The notes: generated from the letters alone by a model not told the origin. Counted from the stretch's first letter, positions 1 to 7,564 are shown. The stretch is 11,032 bases of DNA from Actinomycetes bacterium (GCA_021808665.1 JAKBBA010000102.1:1-11032); one strand, 5' to 3'. Made by a program: numbers and translations.

Positions 1-564
1 GGCCAAGCGCTGGCCCTCACGTTGCTTCGAGGGACCGGGATCATCTCGAAACCCGCACTGGCGACCAGGCGCACCATCGCCGGCCCCCCGCTAGAGCTGC
101 GCGACGCCCAGATGCCCGGCCCGCAGGCCTTCACCTATGCGGTGGCGCTCGACTGCGCCGACCCGTGGTCGCTGGCGGAGACACTCTGGAGCCCGCTCAT
201 CGCCCTGCGAGCGCACGGTGGCGGCCCGCTCGCCGACTCGGGTAGCCGGCTCGATGTCGACACCGGATGCGCCGTCGTGTCAAGCCTGCGCCGGAACGAC
301 GGGCAGGTCGAACTTCGGGTGTTCAACCCGGGTGACACCGATACGAGGGTGCGCATCCCCGGCGGAAGCGGGACACTGGTCGACCTGGACGGGCGTGAAA
401 TCGAAGATTGGGACGGCTCGTTTCCCCTTGGACGCTGGAAATTCGCCACCGCCCGCCTCGACGGGCCGGCTACGAGGTCGGTGACGTCACCGGAGGCTGC
501 GTCAGCTGCAGGGAAGCCTGGACCGGGAGAAGCTCGACCCACGTCGGGCCAGGAGCGAGGTTGA
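1..564 (+). CDS. GH38-type alpha-mannosidase, C-terminal fragment (5' end outside window)
   Basis: The reading frame is open from base 1 to the TGA at 562-564, giving 187 codons of a gene that begins upstream. The opening 'ALTLLRGTGIIS' and the later 'AQMPGPQAFTYAVAL' resemble the C-terminal beta-sandwich of glycoside hydrolase family 38 enzymes, which remove alpha-mannose from glycans. The end of that domain is seen in the 'RNDGQVELRVFNPGD' strand and the closing 'GRWKFATARL' around residues 95-155. The catalytic domain with its metal-binding Asp/His residues lies outside the window, so activity cannot be judged. The last 30 or so residues (Ser, Ala, Gly, Pro, Glu rich) look like read-through beyond the domain and lie on the strand opposite the 3' end of the DUF3048 gene. 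The family call comes from residual sequence flavour only; another beta-sandwich glycosidase is possible. Confidence 0.7.
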   Translation, partial: GQALALTLLRGTGIISKPALATRRTIAGPPLELRDAQMPGPQAFTYAVALDCADPWSLAETLWSPLIALRAHGGGPLADSGSRLDVDTGCAVVSSLRRNDGQVELRVFNPGDTDTRVRIPGGSGTLVDLDGREIEDWDGSFPLGRWKFATARLDGPATRSVTSPEAASAAGKPGPGEARPTSGQERG

Positions 565-1621
565 CCGGCTCCCCGTTCGCGCCGACGAGCTGCGTCACCT
601 GCGAGATCGACGACCGTGACCATGTCGCGTTGTATGCGGCTCCGCCCGTGAGCACGGTTGCCTGGCCGGAGCCGACCGTCTGGCTGTGAACTCCGAGCGA
701 CCCGAATTTGTCCTCGGGGACAGTGCCGAGCGAGGTCGTCACCCGCTCGATGACGACATTCGCCGCGGTGACAGGGTTCGAGTTGGCGTCCACGTTGGGT
801 ACCCCTGCGTAGTAGCGCACCCACACGGACTTCGCCGCGTCCCACTCCCATTGCACGTTGAGGATTCCGGAGAAAAGGAGGGTCGCCTCCGACGTCGCTG
901 ATCCCGCAGAAGTCGGCTTACCGTAATGGAATATGGGGCTCGGCGCGCTGTGCGACGGGTCGAGGGCCCACAGTTGCGACGTGGAGGTGTACAGGTTCTC
1001 CGGGGCGTAGCGGGTGGTGATGCGCTGCGACGCCTGCGCGGCGTAGGTGAAGAGGTCGAGGTTGTACAAAGAGGAGTTCGCCACCAGGTTGACGTCGGGG
1101 ATGATACCCCCGGCGAAGGCGAAACCCGGATGGCCGAACTGGGTCAGAAGCTGCGTGTCGATCCACCTCGTGGAGCGCACCGGCCCGACGTTCGGCGCCT
1201 CTTGGCACTGGTAAACCGCTAGGAGGCGGGTGATGTTACCTTCGATCGGCTCCTCGAAGACGATGTCGGCGTGGGTCAGACCGCTCTGCGGCCTCGCAGC
1301 GGGGTCGTTGCCGATCTTGACCGCAAGCGCAGGGCGTGCCGGGGGCGTCCCTCCAGGTGCCGGTGCCCCGGTAAGCGGGCACGTTGGGGCCGCCGGGGGG
1401 ACGGTCGTCGACGTAGAGGGAGCGGTCGTTGTGGCCGGCAGAGTCGTCGCCGGGGCGCTCGTCGGCGTCGACGTCGCGGCCTTCGATGGTGTCGCCGTGC
1501 GGCCGACGAGCGCCACCACCACCGCCACCGCGGCGGCGACGCAGAATCCGCCGATGCCGATCAGCAAGCGGCCTTTCGAGATGCCTCGTCGGCGTGCGTG
1601 GGCCGGTCGCGCTTTGGTCAC
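470..1621 (-). CDS. DUF3048 (YerB-like) membrane-anchored protein
   Basis: This 383-residue protein has a basic N-terminus (1-18), one hydrophobic segment (about 19-40), a Thr/Pro/Ala/Ser linker (41-80), then a DUF3048 domain. The N-terminal half of the domain carries 'AVKIGNDPAARPQSGL', 'HADIVFEEPIEGNITR' and 'GPVRSTRW' (about 100-152). The C-terminal half carries 'AAYNATWSRSSIS' and 'LAPGPTWVELLP' (about 328-366). The family's biochemical role is unknown; members are usually lipoproteins or membrane-anchored and face outward, which fits the linker here. The frame stays open to an ATG at 1762. I prefer the GTG at 1621, because it puts a normal basic tail before the membrane segment and has a TATGAA hexamer six bases upstream. 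The stop (TAG, 470-472) lies inside the convergent mannosidase gene. It is divergent from the dimethylformamidase-like gene, with 75 bp between the chosen starts. Confidence 0.88.
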   Translation of the reverse strand: MTKARPAHARRRGISKGRLLIGIGGFCVAAAVAVVVALVGRTATPSKAATSTPTSAPATTLPATTTAPSTSTTVPPAAPTCPLTGAPAPGGTPPARPALAVKIGNDPAARPQSGLTHADIVFEEPIEGNITRLLAVYQCQEAPNVGPVRSTRWIDTQLLTQFGHPGFAFAGGIIPDVNLVANSSLYNLDLFTYAAQASQRITTRYAPENLYTSTSQLWALDPSHSAPSPIFHYGKPTSAGSATSEATLLFSGILNVQWEWDAAKSVWVRYYAGVPNVDANSNPVTAANVVIERVTTSLGTVPEDKFGSLGVHSQTVGSGQATVLTGGAAYNATWSRSSISQVTQLVGANGEPVNLAPGPTWVELLPVQASLQLTQPPVTSPTS

Positions 1622-1627
1622 CCGCAG

Positions 1628-1633
1628 TTCATA
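1628..1633 (-). promoter_or_regulatory. possible -10 element of a leaderless DUF3048 transcript
   Basis: TATGAA reads on the minus strand here and is followed by exactly six bases before the GTG at 1621. No Shine-Dalgarno sequence precedes that GTG and no convincing -35 element is visible. A leaderless start is inferred from spacing alone. Confidence 0.3.
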
Positions 1634-1683
1634 GCACCGCCAGATAGCAAATTGGTGTACCTCCGGGGCGGTATGTGCCCATC

Positions 1684-1689
1684 TATATT
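1684..1689 (+). promoter_or_regulatory. possible -10 element of a leaderless DMFase-like transcript
   Basis: TATATT stands out in this GC-rich gap and is followed by seven bases before an in-frame GTG at 1697. The usual -35 position (about 1661-1666) does not match TTGACA. No good ribosome binding site precedes the GTG, so a leaderless mRNA is the simplest reading. Confidence 0.35.
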
Positions 1690-1696
1690 TGTCTGG

Positions 1697-3451
1697 GTGC
1701 CCCGACACCGCCCCGCCCACAGACGTTCCGGGCTTCGAGGTGGCGAAATCGACGACGTGCAAGGCCTGACCGGGTTTCGGCGTGGCCCCGCGAAGCTGCG
1801 GATAACCCGCCGTGGAGTCACGGTGATCTGCGTCATCGCCGCCGCGGCCGTCGTAGCCGTGGTCGTCTCGATCGGCGTCACGTCGAGTCCGGGCGCCAAC
1901 ACCGCGAAGCCGGCGTCTTCTCCGGCTGCGACCGGACCGGGCGGTGGCGTATCTGCCGGGCCGACCACTCAGACGACGTCAGTCGCCGCGGCTGCGACGT
2001 TCGCAGGGCCGAACGGGACTGAAGCGCCGTGGGTGGTCGCCGAGAACGCCAAACCGGGAACCACGGCATGGAAGATCACCGGCACGCAGAGCCCTACCGG
2101 GATCATGGGCTACGCGAACCGGGTGCAGGCGTCCGACGGCCAGAGCGTCTCGCTCTACGTGTCGACCGCTGCCGCGAGCTTCCACGTAGACGCCTACCGC
2201 ATGGGATACTACGGCGGGACAGGCGCGCGGCTCGTGTGGAGCTCGGGGCAAGTGGCCGGGTCCACCCAGGCAGCCTGCCCTGTTACGCCGGGGATCAACA
2301 TGGTGGAGTGCAAGTGGACGCAGTCCCTGTCTTTTACCGTCAACCCCACGTGGGTGCAGGGCCAGTACCTTCTCGAGCTGGTCGGCTCGGGGGGCCAGGA
2401 AAGCTACGTTCCTCTAACGGTCTGGGATCCGTCGAGCACTGCGGCCTACGTCGTCATGTCCGGTGTGCTCACAGAAGCGGTGTTCAACGCTTTCGGCGGC
2501 TACGACCTCTATCAAGGTGCCACTCCATGCGCCCCGAACCACTACCCGTGCTCGACCCGGGCCAGGGTGGTTTCCTTCGACCGGCCGTTCGCCTCCGGCA
2601 ACGGTGCAGGCGGCTACCTGAGCCTGATGTATCCCCTCACGAGGCTAATGGAGCAGCACGGGTTGGATGTCACCTACTGGACCGACATCACCCTGGCCGA
2701 ACACCCGAACCTGCTTGGCAAACACAAGGTGCTCATCTCGCCCGGCCATGACGAGGAGTGGTCCAACTCGATGCGTCAAGGCGCAGTATCAGGGGCTAAC
2801 GCCGGAGTGAACCTGGTGTTCTTCGGAGCCAGCCCGATACTTCGAAAGGTGCGACTGCAGGCTTCGCCGCTCGGGGCGGACCGTGAGGTGGTCAACTACC
2901 GCAACCCCGTCAAAGATCCGCTCTACGGGGTGGACAACGCCAGGGTGTCGCAGAACTGGTGGGGCCAAGCCCCCGCCAACCTGCCTGCAAGCACCTTGGT
3001 AGGTGCGAAATACGTGGGCTTCAACAACTTGACGAGCTTTCCGATGGTCGTATCCGCTCCGTCGTCGTGGCTTTACGCCGGGACGGGTCTCGGCGCGGGC
3101 GCTTCGATCCCCGGTGTCATGTCCAGTGACTTCCAAGCCTACGACCCGGCCCGAAGCGCCAATCCGCCCAACGTCGAGGTGCTGTCGCACTCCCCCGTCA
3201 CCGTGCAGTTCAACCCGTCTCGCCACTACGCCGACACAGTGTTCTACACGATGGCGTCGAGCAAAGCCGGTGTCTTCACCTCCGGCACGGTCAACTGGAT
3301 ACCGTCGCTGGTGGCGTGCGCGGCCTCCGTGAGCAACTGCCCGGCGACGATGATGCGCAAACTCACCCTTAATGTGATGCGGGTCTTCGGGGCCGGCCCG
3401 GTCGGGGCGACCTACCCGTCGACGGCGAACTGGCAGAGCTTCTACGGCTGA
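1697..3451 (+). CDS. N,N-dimethylformamidase large-subunit-like protein, membrane anchored
   Basis: From the GTG at 1697 the product has 584 residues. It has a basic N-terminus, a hydrophobic segment at about 41-61, a Gly/Ala/Ser/Thr/Pro linker to about 100, then a family-wide domain. That domain contains 'YRMGYYGG' (167-174), 'AFGGYDLYQG', 'LDVTYWTD' and 'SPGHDEEWS' (348-356). These motifs match the large subunit of N,N-dimethylformamidase, an iron amidohydrolase. The His-x-Glu of 'GHDEEW' and the tyrosines in 'YDLY' and 'TYWTD' are candidates for the metal site. Actinobacteria carry many such proteins of unknown substrate and no small subunit is seen here, so actual dimethylformamidase activity should not be assumed. 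A membrane anchor suggests the domain lies outside the cell. Cys pairs at about 278/285 and 541/548 would fit that. Other starts are ATG 1673 (weak GGGGCGG upstream) and GTG 1757. It ends 8 bp before the stop of the convergent MFS gene. Confidence 0.85.
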   Translation: MPRHRPAHRRSGLRGGEIDDVQGLTGFRRGPAKLRITRRGVTVICVIAAAAVVAVVVSIGVTSSPGANTAKPASSPAATGPGGGVSAGPTTQTTSVAAAATFAGPNGTEAPWVVAENAKPGTTAWKITGTQSPTGIMGYANRVQASDGQSVSLYVSTAAASFHVDAYRMGYYGGTGARLVWSSGQVAGSTQAACPVTPGINMVECKWTQSLSFTVNPTWVQGQYLLELVGSGGQESYVPLTVWDPSSTAAYVVMSGVLTEAVFNAFGGYDLYQGATPCAPNHYPCSTRARVVSFDRPFASGNGAGGYLSLMYPLTRLMEQHGLDVTYWTDITLAEHPNLLGKHKVLISPGHDEEWSNSMRQGAVSGANAGVNLVFFGASPILRKVRLQASPLGADREVVNYRNPVKDPLYGVDNARVSQNWWGQAPANLPASTLVGAKYVGFNNLTSFPMVVSAPSSWLYAGTGLGAGASIPGVMSSDFQAYDPARSANPPNVEVLSHSPVTVQFNPSRHYADTVFYTMASSKAGVFTSGTVNWIPSLVACAASVSNCPATMMRKLTLNVMRVFGAGPVGATYPSTANWQSFYG

Positions 3452-3459
3452 GCCGACCG

Positions 3460-5046
3460 TTATCTCCTGCCAGGGTCATCATGGCGAGGCGGCAGGTCCA
3501 CGACGCTTCTAGCGGCCGGCGGCCGTGGTGCACCGGTGATATTGGAAAGCCGTGACGGCCTACCAGAGCCTGCGCCTGAGCTCGCTCCCAGTGGAAGCGC
3601 TACGTCTTCGAGTGACTGTCGCTCCGCCGCGATGCCGAGACCAAGCTCCACCAAAGCCCCGACGATCATGACCCCGGCGCCTAGAAGGTACCCGGCGAAT
3701 AGAGCGGTGTGGTTCGTCCCGTTGCCGATCAGCTTGCCGTACAGCCACGGGCCGAGCGCCCCGAAGCTCTGCGCGATGGCGAAGAAGACAGCTATGGACT
3801 TGGCTCGAATCTCGATCGGGAAGATCTCGCTCACTGTCAGATATGCGGCGCTCGCCCCGGCCGATGCGAAGAAGAAGATCACGCACCAGCACAACGTCTG
3901 GGTGACGGCGTTGAGAGCGCCGGCTTCGAAGAGGAACGCGCTCACCGCCAGCAGGCCACCCGAGACGAAGTAGCTGCCTGCGATCATCTTCTTGCGGCCG
4001 ACGGTGTCGAAAAGGTGGCCCAGAAGTAGTGGTCCGAGGAGGTTACCGGCCGCGAAGAACATGAAATAGTACGGCGTCGAGCCGGAACTGACCCCGTAGA
4101 CCTTGGTGAGAACGAGGGCGTAGGTGAAAAAGATGGCGTTGTAGAGAAACGACTGGGTGATCATCAGCGACGCACCGAGGATCGCCCGTCTCGGGTAGGT
4201 CGAGAAGAGGGTCTTGGTTAAAACGATGAAGCCGATGTTGGTGGCGGGCTTGATCTCGAGCGCTTTGGACTCGTCGACGGGGTCCAGCTTGCCGCCGGTT
4301 GCCTCGACGTGGCGTTCGATCTCCTCGACGGCCCGCTCTGCTTCCTCTGTCCTGCCGTGCATCAGCAGCCATCGCGGGCTTTCCGGCAGGTTGCGCCGCA
4401 CGAATAGGACCACGAAAGCGAGGGCGGGGCCGAACAGGAATGCGATCCTCCACGAATAGGACGCCGGCAGCTGCTTGACGACCACGAGGAAGAGGATCGA
4501 CGCGATGAGGGCGCCCGCCCAGTATGTCCCGTTGACCGCTATGTCGACCCTGCCCCGGTAGCGGGCGGGGATGAGCTCGTCGATGGCGGAGTTGATCGCC
4601 GCGTACTCGCCGCCGATGCCCATTCCGGCGATAAACCTCGTCGCGTCCAGCCAGTACACCCAGCCCTGAGTGTGGCCGAACGTGGCCGCCGTGAGGGCAC
4701 CACCAAGCAGGTACACGCCGAGGGTGATCATGAAAAGGTTCCGGCGGCCCCACTTGTCCGACAGTCGCCCGAAGAACAAGGCGCCGACGACCTCGCCGAG
4801 CAGGTAGACGGTTCCAACCGAGAACGCCACCGACGCCGAGGACAAGTGCAGGGCGGCCTTGCTCGATATAAGGCTCGTTGAATTGCTGGCGATCGTGATC
4901 TCGAGACCGTCCAAGATCCACGCTACGCCGAGCGCGATGAGAAGACGCGTATGGAAACGCGACCAGCCAAGCCGGTCAATCCGGGCCGGAACGAGACTCG
5001 TCGTACCGCCCGAGCCGGTCGCCGTGTCCTCTTGAATGCTCGTCAT
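3460..5046 (-). CDS. MFS transporter, sugar-porter-like
   Basis: This 528-residue inner-membrane protein has about 12 hydrophobic segments between residues 34 and 475. Major facilitator signatures are present: motif A 'GRLSDKWGRR' (93-102), a second copy 'GHLFDTVGRKK' (343-353), 'RFIAGMGIGGEYAAIN' (137-152), 'PESPRWLL' (221-228) before the central cytoplasmic loop, and 'SEIFPIEIRAKS' (406-417). 'PESPRWLL' and the Arg-rich loops are typical of the sugar porter branch. 'DGLEITI' in the first helix (Asp46) also recalls aromatic-acid and metabolite:proton symporters, so the substrate is open. The central loop (about 229-268) is acidic and probably helical. The Gly/Ser/Pro/Arg-rich tail after 480 is probably cytoplasmic and disordered. 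The ATG at 5046 is supported by GAGGAG six bases upstream. It lies 103 bp behind the CAP-like gene on the same strand, so it may be co-transcribed or have its own promoter. Confidence 0.92.
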   Translation of the reverse strand: MTSIQEDTATGSGGTTSLVPARIDRLGWSRFHTRLLIALGVAWILDGLEITIASNSTSLISSKAALHLSSASVAFSVGTVYLLGEVVGALFFGRLSDKWGRRNLFMITLGVYLLGGALTAATFGHTQGWVYWLDATRFIAGMGIGGEYAAINSAIDELIPARYRGRVDIAVNGTYWAGALIASILFLVVVKQLPASYSWRIAFLFGPALAFVVLFVRRNLPESPRWLLMHGRTEEAERAVEEIERHVEATGGKLDPVDESKALEIKPATNIGFIVLTKTLFSTYPRRAILGASLMITQSFLYNAIFFTYALVLTKVYGVSSGSTPYYFMFFAAGNLLGPLLLGHLFDTVGRKKMIAGSYFVSGGLLAVSAFLFEAGALNAVTQTLCWCVIFFFASAGASAAYLTVSEIFPIEIRAKSIAVFFAIAQSFGALGPWLYGKLIGNGTNHTALFAGYLLGAGVMIVGALVELGLGIAAERQSLEDVALPLGASSGAGSGRPSRLSNITGAPRPPAARSVVDLPPRHDDPGRR

Positions 5047-5052
5047 AGCTCG

Positions 5053-5058
5053 CTCCTC
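5053..5058 (-). promoter_or_regulatory. Shine-Dalgarno sequence of the MFS gene
   Basis: GAGGAG on the minus strand, six bases before the ATG at 5046. It fixes the start of the transporter. Confidence 0.8.
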
Positions 5059-5060
5059 GA

Positions 5061-5115
5061 AGCTGAAATCCAGCTGAGTTCTCGCTACCCGTCGCCTTCA
5101 GCCACCAAACTGAAG
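5061..5115 (-). repeat. two short inverted repeats between the CAP-like and MFS genes
   Basis: AGCTG-AAATC-CAGCT (5061-5075) is a 5-bp stem with a 5-base loop directly upstream of the MFS Shine-Dalgarno. CTTCAG and CTGAAG (5096-5101 and 5110-5115) form a 6-bp stem around an 8-base loop. Neither is followed by a T-run, so they are not convincing intrinsic terminators. They could be operator half-sites, mRNA structure or chance. Confidence 0.3.
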
Positions 5116-5149
5116 CGCTACCTTTGCGACGGTGGCGAGTGAAGCGAAG

Positions 5150-6685
5150 TTACGCTGTGGAGCCCTCGAAGGGTGCGTTTCCGAAGTTGAACACCCCACC
5201 GTCTGCCGCTACGAATCGGTAGCCGCCGCCGTTCGGCATTGCTGCCATGCCAACGCAGGGCTGGTTGAGGTGGATGGCTCCGGTGGATCCGTCGAAGGGG
5301 GCGTTGAAGCTGAAGATGCCCCCGTCTGCGGCGTCGAGCCAGTATCCGCCCGTGGCGGGGTCGTTAGACATGCCGACGACAGGCTGGTTGAGCGTGATGG
5401 CCCCGGTAGAACCGTAGAAGTGGGCGTCGCCGTAGTCGAAGACTCCCCCATCCGAGGCGACGAAGCGGTAGCCGAGTCCGTCCGCGGTCGCTTCCATGCC
5501 GACTGCCGGCTTGTTGAGGTGGATGTTGCCGGTGGAACCGTAGAACGGTGCGTCGAAGGAGAACACGCCGCCGTCACCGCCGAGCAGCCAGTAGCCGCCG
5601 GTGGCAGGGTCGGCCGCCATCGCGACTATCGGCTTAGCCAACTGCAGCGTCGCTGGGATCTGCCCGTGGTTGGCGGCGGAGCCGAACGCGTAGACAGCGC
5701 CGGTCGAGGTGGCCAGCCAGTAGCCGTTACCGGTCGGAGCGGACGCGATTGCCACCACCGTTCCGCTCGGATTCGTGACGGAGCCGAGTTGCGCTGCGTC
5801 GCCGCACGCTGCGACCGCCCCGGTTCCGCTGGCAAGCCAGTAGCCGTTCCCGTCGCTGGTGGTAGCCATTCCTACGATCGAGCCCAGCGGCGACGGCGAG
5901 CAAGCCGGGGACGTGGTCCCTGTTGGGGCCGGCGATCCTGGCGTGGAAGCTGCTTCGACGCCAGGCGGGGTCGAGAAGTACTGCAGTTCCGAGGCCCACG
6001 TGAAAGTCAAAGGCTGCTGAGGCTGGTAGCCGCTCAGTACCTCCATGGCGTAGTTAGAACCGTTCGACGCGGAATAGGCGGCCCCGCCGTACAGGCCCGA
6101 CGTCTGGGCGCCGTACAAGATGTTGTCCCTGTGACCCCAGCAGCCCGAGGTGTTGGTGGCAGTACAAGCAAGGTTGTAGCTTCCAGGGCCGTCCTGATAC
6201 ATCCAGCCGAGGTCAGCCTGGGTAGCGTCGGACTGGCCACCAGCCCAGATAGAACCGCCGCCGTAGTTCCCGGCAGGGAACGTCGGATCGTTACCGCTGT
6301 TCGCGCCTTGCTGAGCTAGCGCGTTGAGCGACACGGTAAGCCCGACGACCGGCATCTCGCCGCGATTGACCCGCTCGAGGTTTGTCACGACGAAGAGCTG
6401 GTCGGGGATGTTCAGCGAAGCGTAGTTGGAAGGGAGCGTCAAAGGCCCGACGTTCTCCAGAGACCGGCAATAGTCGATCTGTTGCAGCGAAGTGGTCAGC
6501 GCACCGCTTGGCGAGCAGTTGGATGCCGGGTTCGCCGGGGGCAGGATACCAACCGACTGACTGGTCGCAGCAGACGCCGCCGACGTGCCAACCACCACCG
6601 AGGCCGCAAAACCCATCGTCGCCATCACGGCCGCCGTCGAAACGACGCCCAAAGTCCCGCGCCGCTTCTGGTACTTCCGATTCAT
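5150..6685 (-). CDS. secreted CAP-like domain protein with six C-terminal propeller-type repeats
   Basis: This 511-residue protein starts with a Sec signal peptide: basic 'MNRKYQKRRG', a hydrophobic core at 11-33, and an Ala-x-Ala site near 37-40. Residues about 90-235 resemble a CAP/SCP1 domain: 'VVTNLERVNRGEMPVVGL', Cys174 and Cys182 flanking 'CWGHRDNIL', and 'YAMEVLSGY'. The usual first His and central Glu of the CAP cavity are not evident; only His185 of 'GHRDN' is clear. After a Pro/Ser/Thr linker (240-266) come six repeats of about 41-42 residues. The last four (351-391, 392-433, 434-474, 475-511) alternate between a 'DPATGGYWL' type and a 'GYRFVAxDGGVF' type; the last stops early at 'FEGSTA'. 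Such repeats are frequent in Acidimicrobiia and probably form a beta-propeller. The ATG at 6685 has GGGAG five bases upstream. The gene follows the encapsulin stop by 44 bp. Function is unknown; wall or ligand binding outside the cell is a guess. Confidence 0.85.
   Translation of the reverse strand: MNRKYQKRRGTLGVVSTAAVMATMGFAASVVVGTSAASAATSQSVGILPPANPASNCSPSGALTTSLQQIDYCRSLENVGPLTLPSNYASLNIPDQLFVVTNLERVNRGEMPVVGLTVSLNALAQQGANSGNDPTFPAGNYGGGSIWAGGQSDATQADLGWMYQDGPGSYNLACTATNTSGCWGHRDNILYGAQTSGLYGGAAYSASNGSNYAMEVLSGYQPQQPLTFTWASELQYFSTPPGVEAASTPGSPAPTGTTSPACSPSPLGSIVGMATTSDGNGYWLASGTGAVAACGDAAQLGSVTNPSGTVVAIASAPTGNGYWLATSTGAVYAFGSAANHGQIPATLQLAKPIVAMAADPATGGYWLLGGDGGVFSFDAPFYGSTGNIHLNKPAVGMEATADGLGYRFVASDGGVFDYGDAHFYGSTGAITLNQPVVGMSNDPATGGYWLDAADGGIFSFNAPFDGSTGAIHLNQPCVGMAAMPNGGGYRFVAADGGVFNFGNAPFEGSTA
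5153..5884 (-). repeat. six tandem coding repeats of about 125 bp
   Basis: These encode residues 268-511 of the CAP-like protein. The last four copies share 'DGG(V/I)F', 'F.GSTG', 'LN(K/Q)P' and 'VGM' at the same phase, and the DNA is visibly similar between copies. The two copies nearest the linker are the most diverged ('GNGYWLA...GAV'). Confidence 0.8.
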
Positions 6686-6690
6686 GTTCT

Positions 6691-6695
6691 CTCCC
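6691..6695 (-). promoter_or_regulatory. Shine-Dalgarno sequence of the CAP-like gene
   Basis: GGGAG on the minus strand, five bases before the ATG at 6685. It separates the true start from the longer open frame that extends back to 6919 inside the encapsulin gene. Confidence 0.75.
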
Positions 6696-6729
6696 GCTTT
6701 TGATCCGCCATGGACGCAGAAGAGGATAG

Positions 6730-7530
6730 TCAGTCGTAGCTGAGCTTGACAGCCGCTTTCGCCTCGTGGATCACGAACGCAAACGACTCCTCCAGATATA
6801 ACTCCACCGTGGTGTGGGTGGCGGCGGTGAAACCCACCGCGAAGTCGCCGCCGGAAAATATTTCGAAGTCGCCTCCTCGGATGCTGACAACGATCGCCCC
6901 GTCGAGCGCCGGTGCCCACACGACCCTGCCGCCGAGTATGGCCCGCAGGTGTTCGAGGACCGGGTAACCACCGTGCTCGGTCGTCTCTATCACCCCGGTG
7001 TAGCAGCGGTCGCCGAGGGCGATCGCGTACGGTCCCTCGACACCAGCGCGACGCAGACGAGCGACAGCCGTCGCCACATGTCGGGGGTACTCGGCGTAAC
7101 TTTCGGTGAGGCGGACCGGATCCTGCGGTGACGCTGGCGACATCCCTTCCGTCCCAGCCAGCCCGGAGAAGATGGCGCCGTCTTCCACCTCAGCTGCCCT
7201 ACGAGCAGCGATCGTCACGGCGTCGAGGTCCGGGCTCGTCGACCCTTTTTCCACGGCATCGATCTCGTCGCGAACGAGGGTGAACGGCACCCGAACCTCG
7301 CTCAACGCCACGACGCGTCGGGTGCGGACCCGCACGCCTTCGACGGGCCAGATCGAAGGGTCGGTCCGCCCGGTCGGCTGCGCCGAGAAGTCCCAGCCGA
7401 GCGGCCCGGTGAAATCCACGACGCTCCGCGCGGCGAGAAAGTGGGCAAGGGACCTTTTCGCTTCCGCGTCTATCAGCCGCCACGCCTCCTCAGAAATCGG
7501 AGCAAGGCTTCGGTTCAACCGGTCAGTCAC
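6730..7530 (-). CDS. family 1 encapsulin nanocompartment shell protein
   Basis: This 266-residue protein matches family 1 encapsulins (linocin M18-like, HK97 phage capsid fold), at the usual length of about 265. Hallmarks are 'SLAPISEEAWRLIDAEAKRSL' at the N-terminus (8-28), 'ARSVVDFTGPLGWD' (34-47), 'EVRVPFTLVRDEID' (78-91) in the E-loop and P-domain region, 'AARRAAEVEDGAIFSG' (108-123), and a C-terminal 'GGDFAVGF...YLEESFAFVI'. Many copies assemble into an icosahedral protein shell in the cytoplasm; small family 1 shells usually have 60 subunits. Cargo binds the inner wall through a short C-terminal peptide. The gene for a ferritin-like cargo lies immediately upstream, 34 bp away, so this shell most likely stores iron. 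The GTG start at 7530 is preceded by AGAGG eight bases upstream. No lesion or insertion is seen. No extra domain is fused to it. Confidence 0.96.
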   Translation of the reverse strand: MTDRLNRSLAPISEEAWRLIDAEAKRSLAHFLAARSVVDFTGPLGWDFSAQPTGRTDPSIWPVEGVRVRTRRVVALSEVRVPFTLVRDEIDAVEKGSTSPDLDAVTIAARRAAEVEDGAIFSGLAGTEGMSPASPQDPVRLTESYAEYPRHVATAVARLRRAGVEGPYAIALGDRCYTGVIETTEHGGYPVLEHLRAILGGRVVWAPALDGAIVVSIRGGDFEIFSGGDFAVGFTAATHTTVELYLEESFAFVIHEAKAAVKLSYD

Positions 7531-7538
7531 AGCCGCTG

Positions 7539-7543
7539 CCTCT
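7539..7543 (-). promoter_or_regulatory. Shine-Dalgarno sequence of the encapsulin gene
   Basis: AGAGG on the minus strand, eight bases before the GTG at 7530, within the 34-bp gap after the cargo gene. It fits independent ribosome loading on a shared transcript, which a shell made in excess over cargo would need. Confidence 0.6.
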
Positions 7544-7564
7544 TGCCGGTCGAGTTCGTCGTGT

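Noticed and set aside
135..851. 238-codon minus-strand frame spanning the mannosidase and DUF3048 ends
   Set aside because: It is Arg/Ser/Pro-rich with no motif, and lies across two real genes in other frames.
3452..3459. bidirectional terminator between the DMFase-like and MFS stops
   Set aside because: The gap is 8 bp and no stem-loop is visible across it.
4043..4921. 292-codon minus-strand frame inside the MFS gene
   Set aside because: It overlaps the transporter in another frame and is His/Arg/Gly/Pro rich without hydrophobic segments, a typical GC-rich shadow.
5096..5115. CTTCAG/CTGAAG hairpin as a rho-independent terminator of the CAP-like gene
   Set aside because: The stem is only 6 bp with an 8-base loop and no T-run follows on the minus strand, so it is listed only as an inverted repeat.
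5153..5884. tandem DNA repeats as a CRISPR array
   Set aside because: The units are about 125 bp, in frame and encode conserved protein repeats; there are no spacers.
5132..6319. 395-codon open frame on the plus strand opposite the CAP-like gene
   Set aside because: Its Val/Gly/Arg-rich product mirrors the repeat gene on the other strand and shows no domain. The minus-strand frame has a signal peptide, CAP motifs and repeats.
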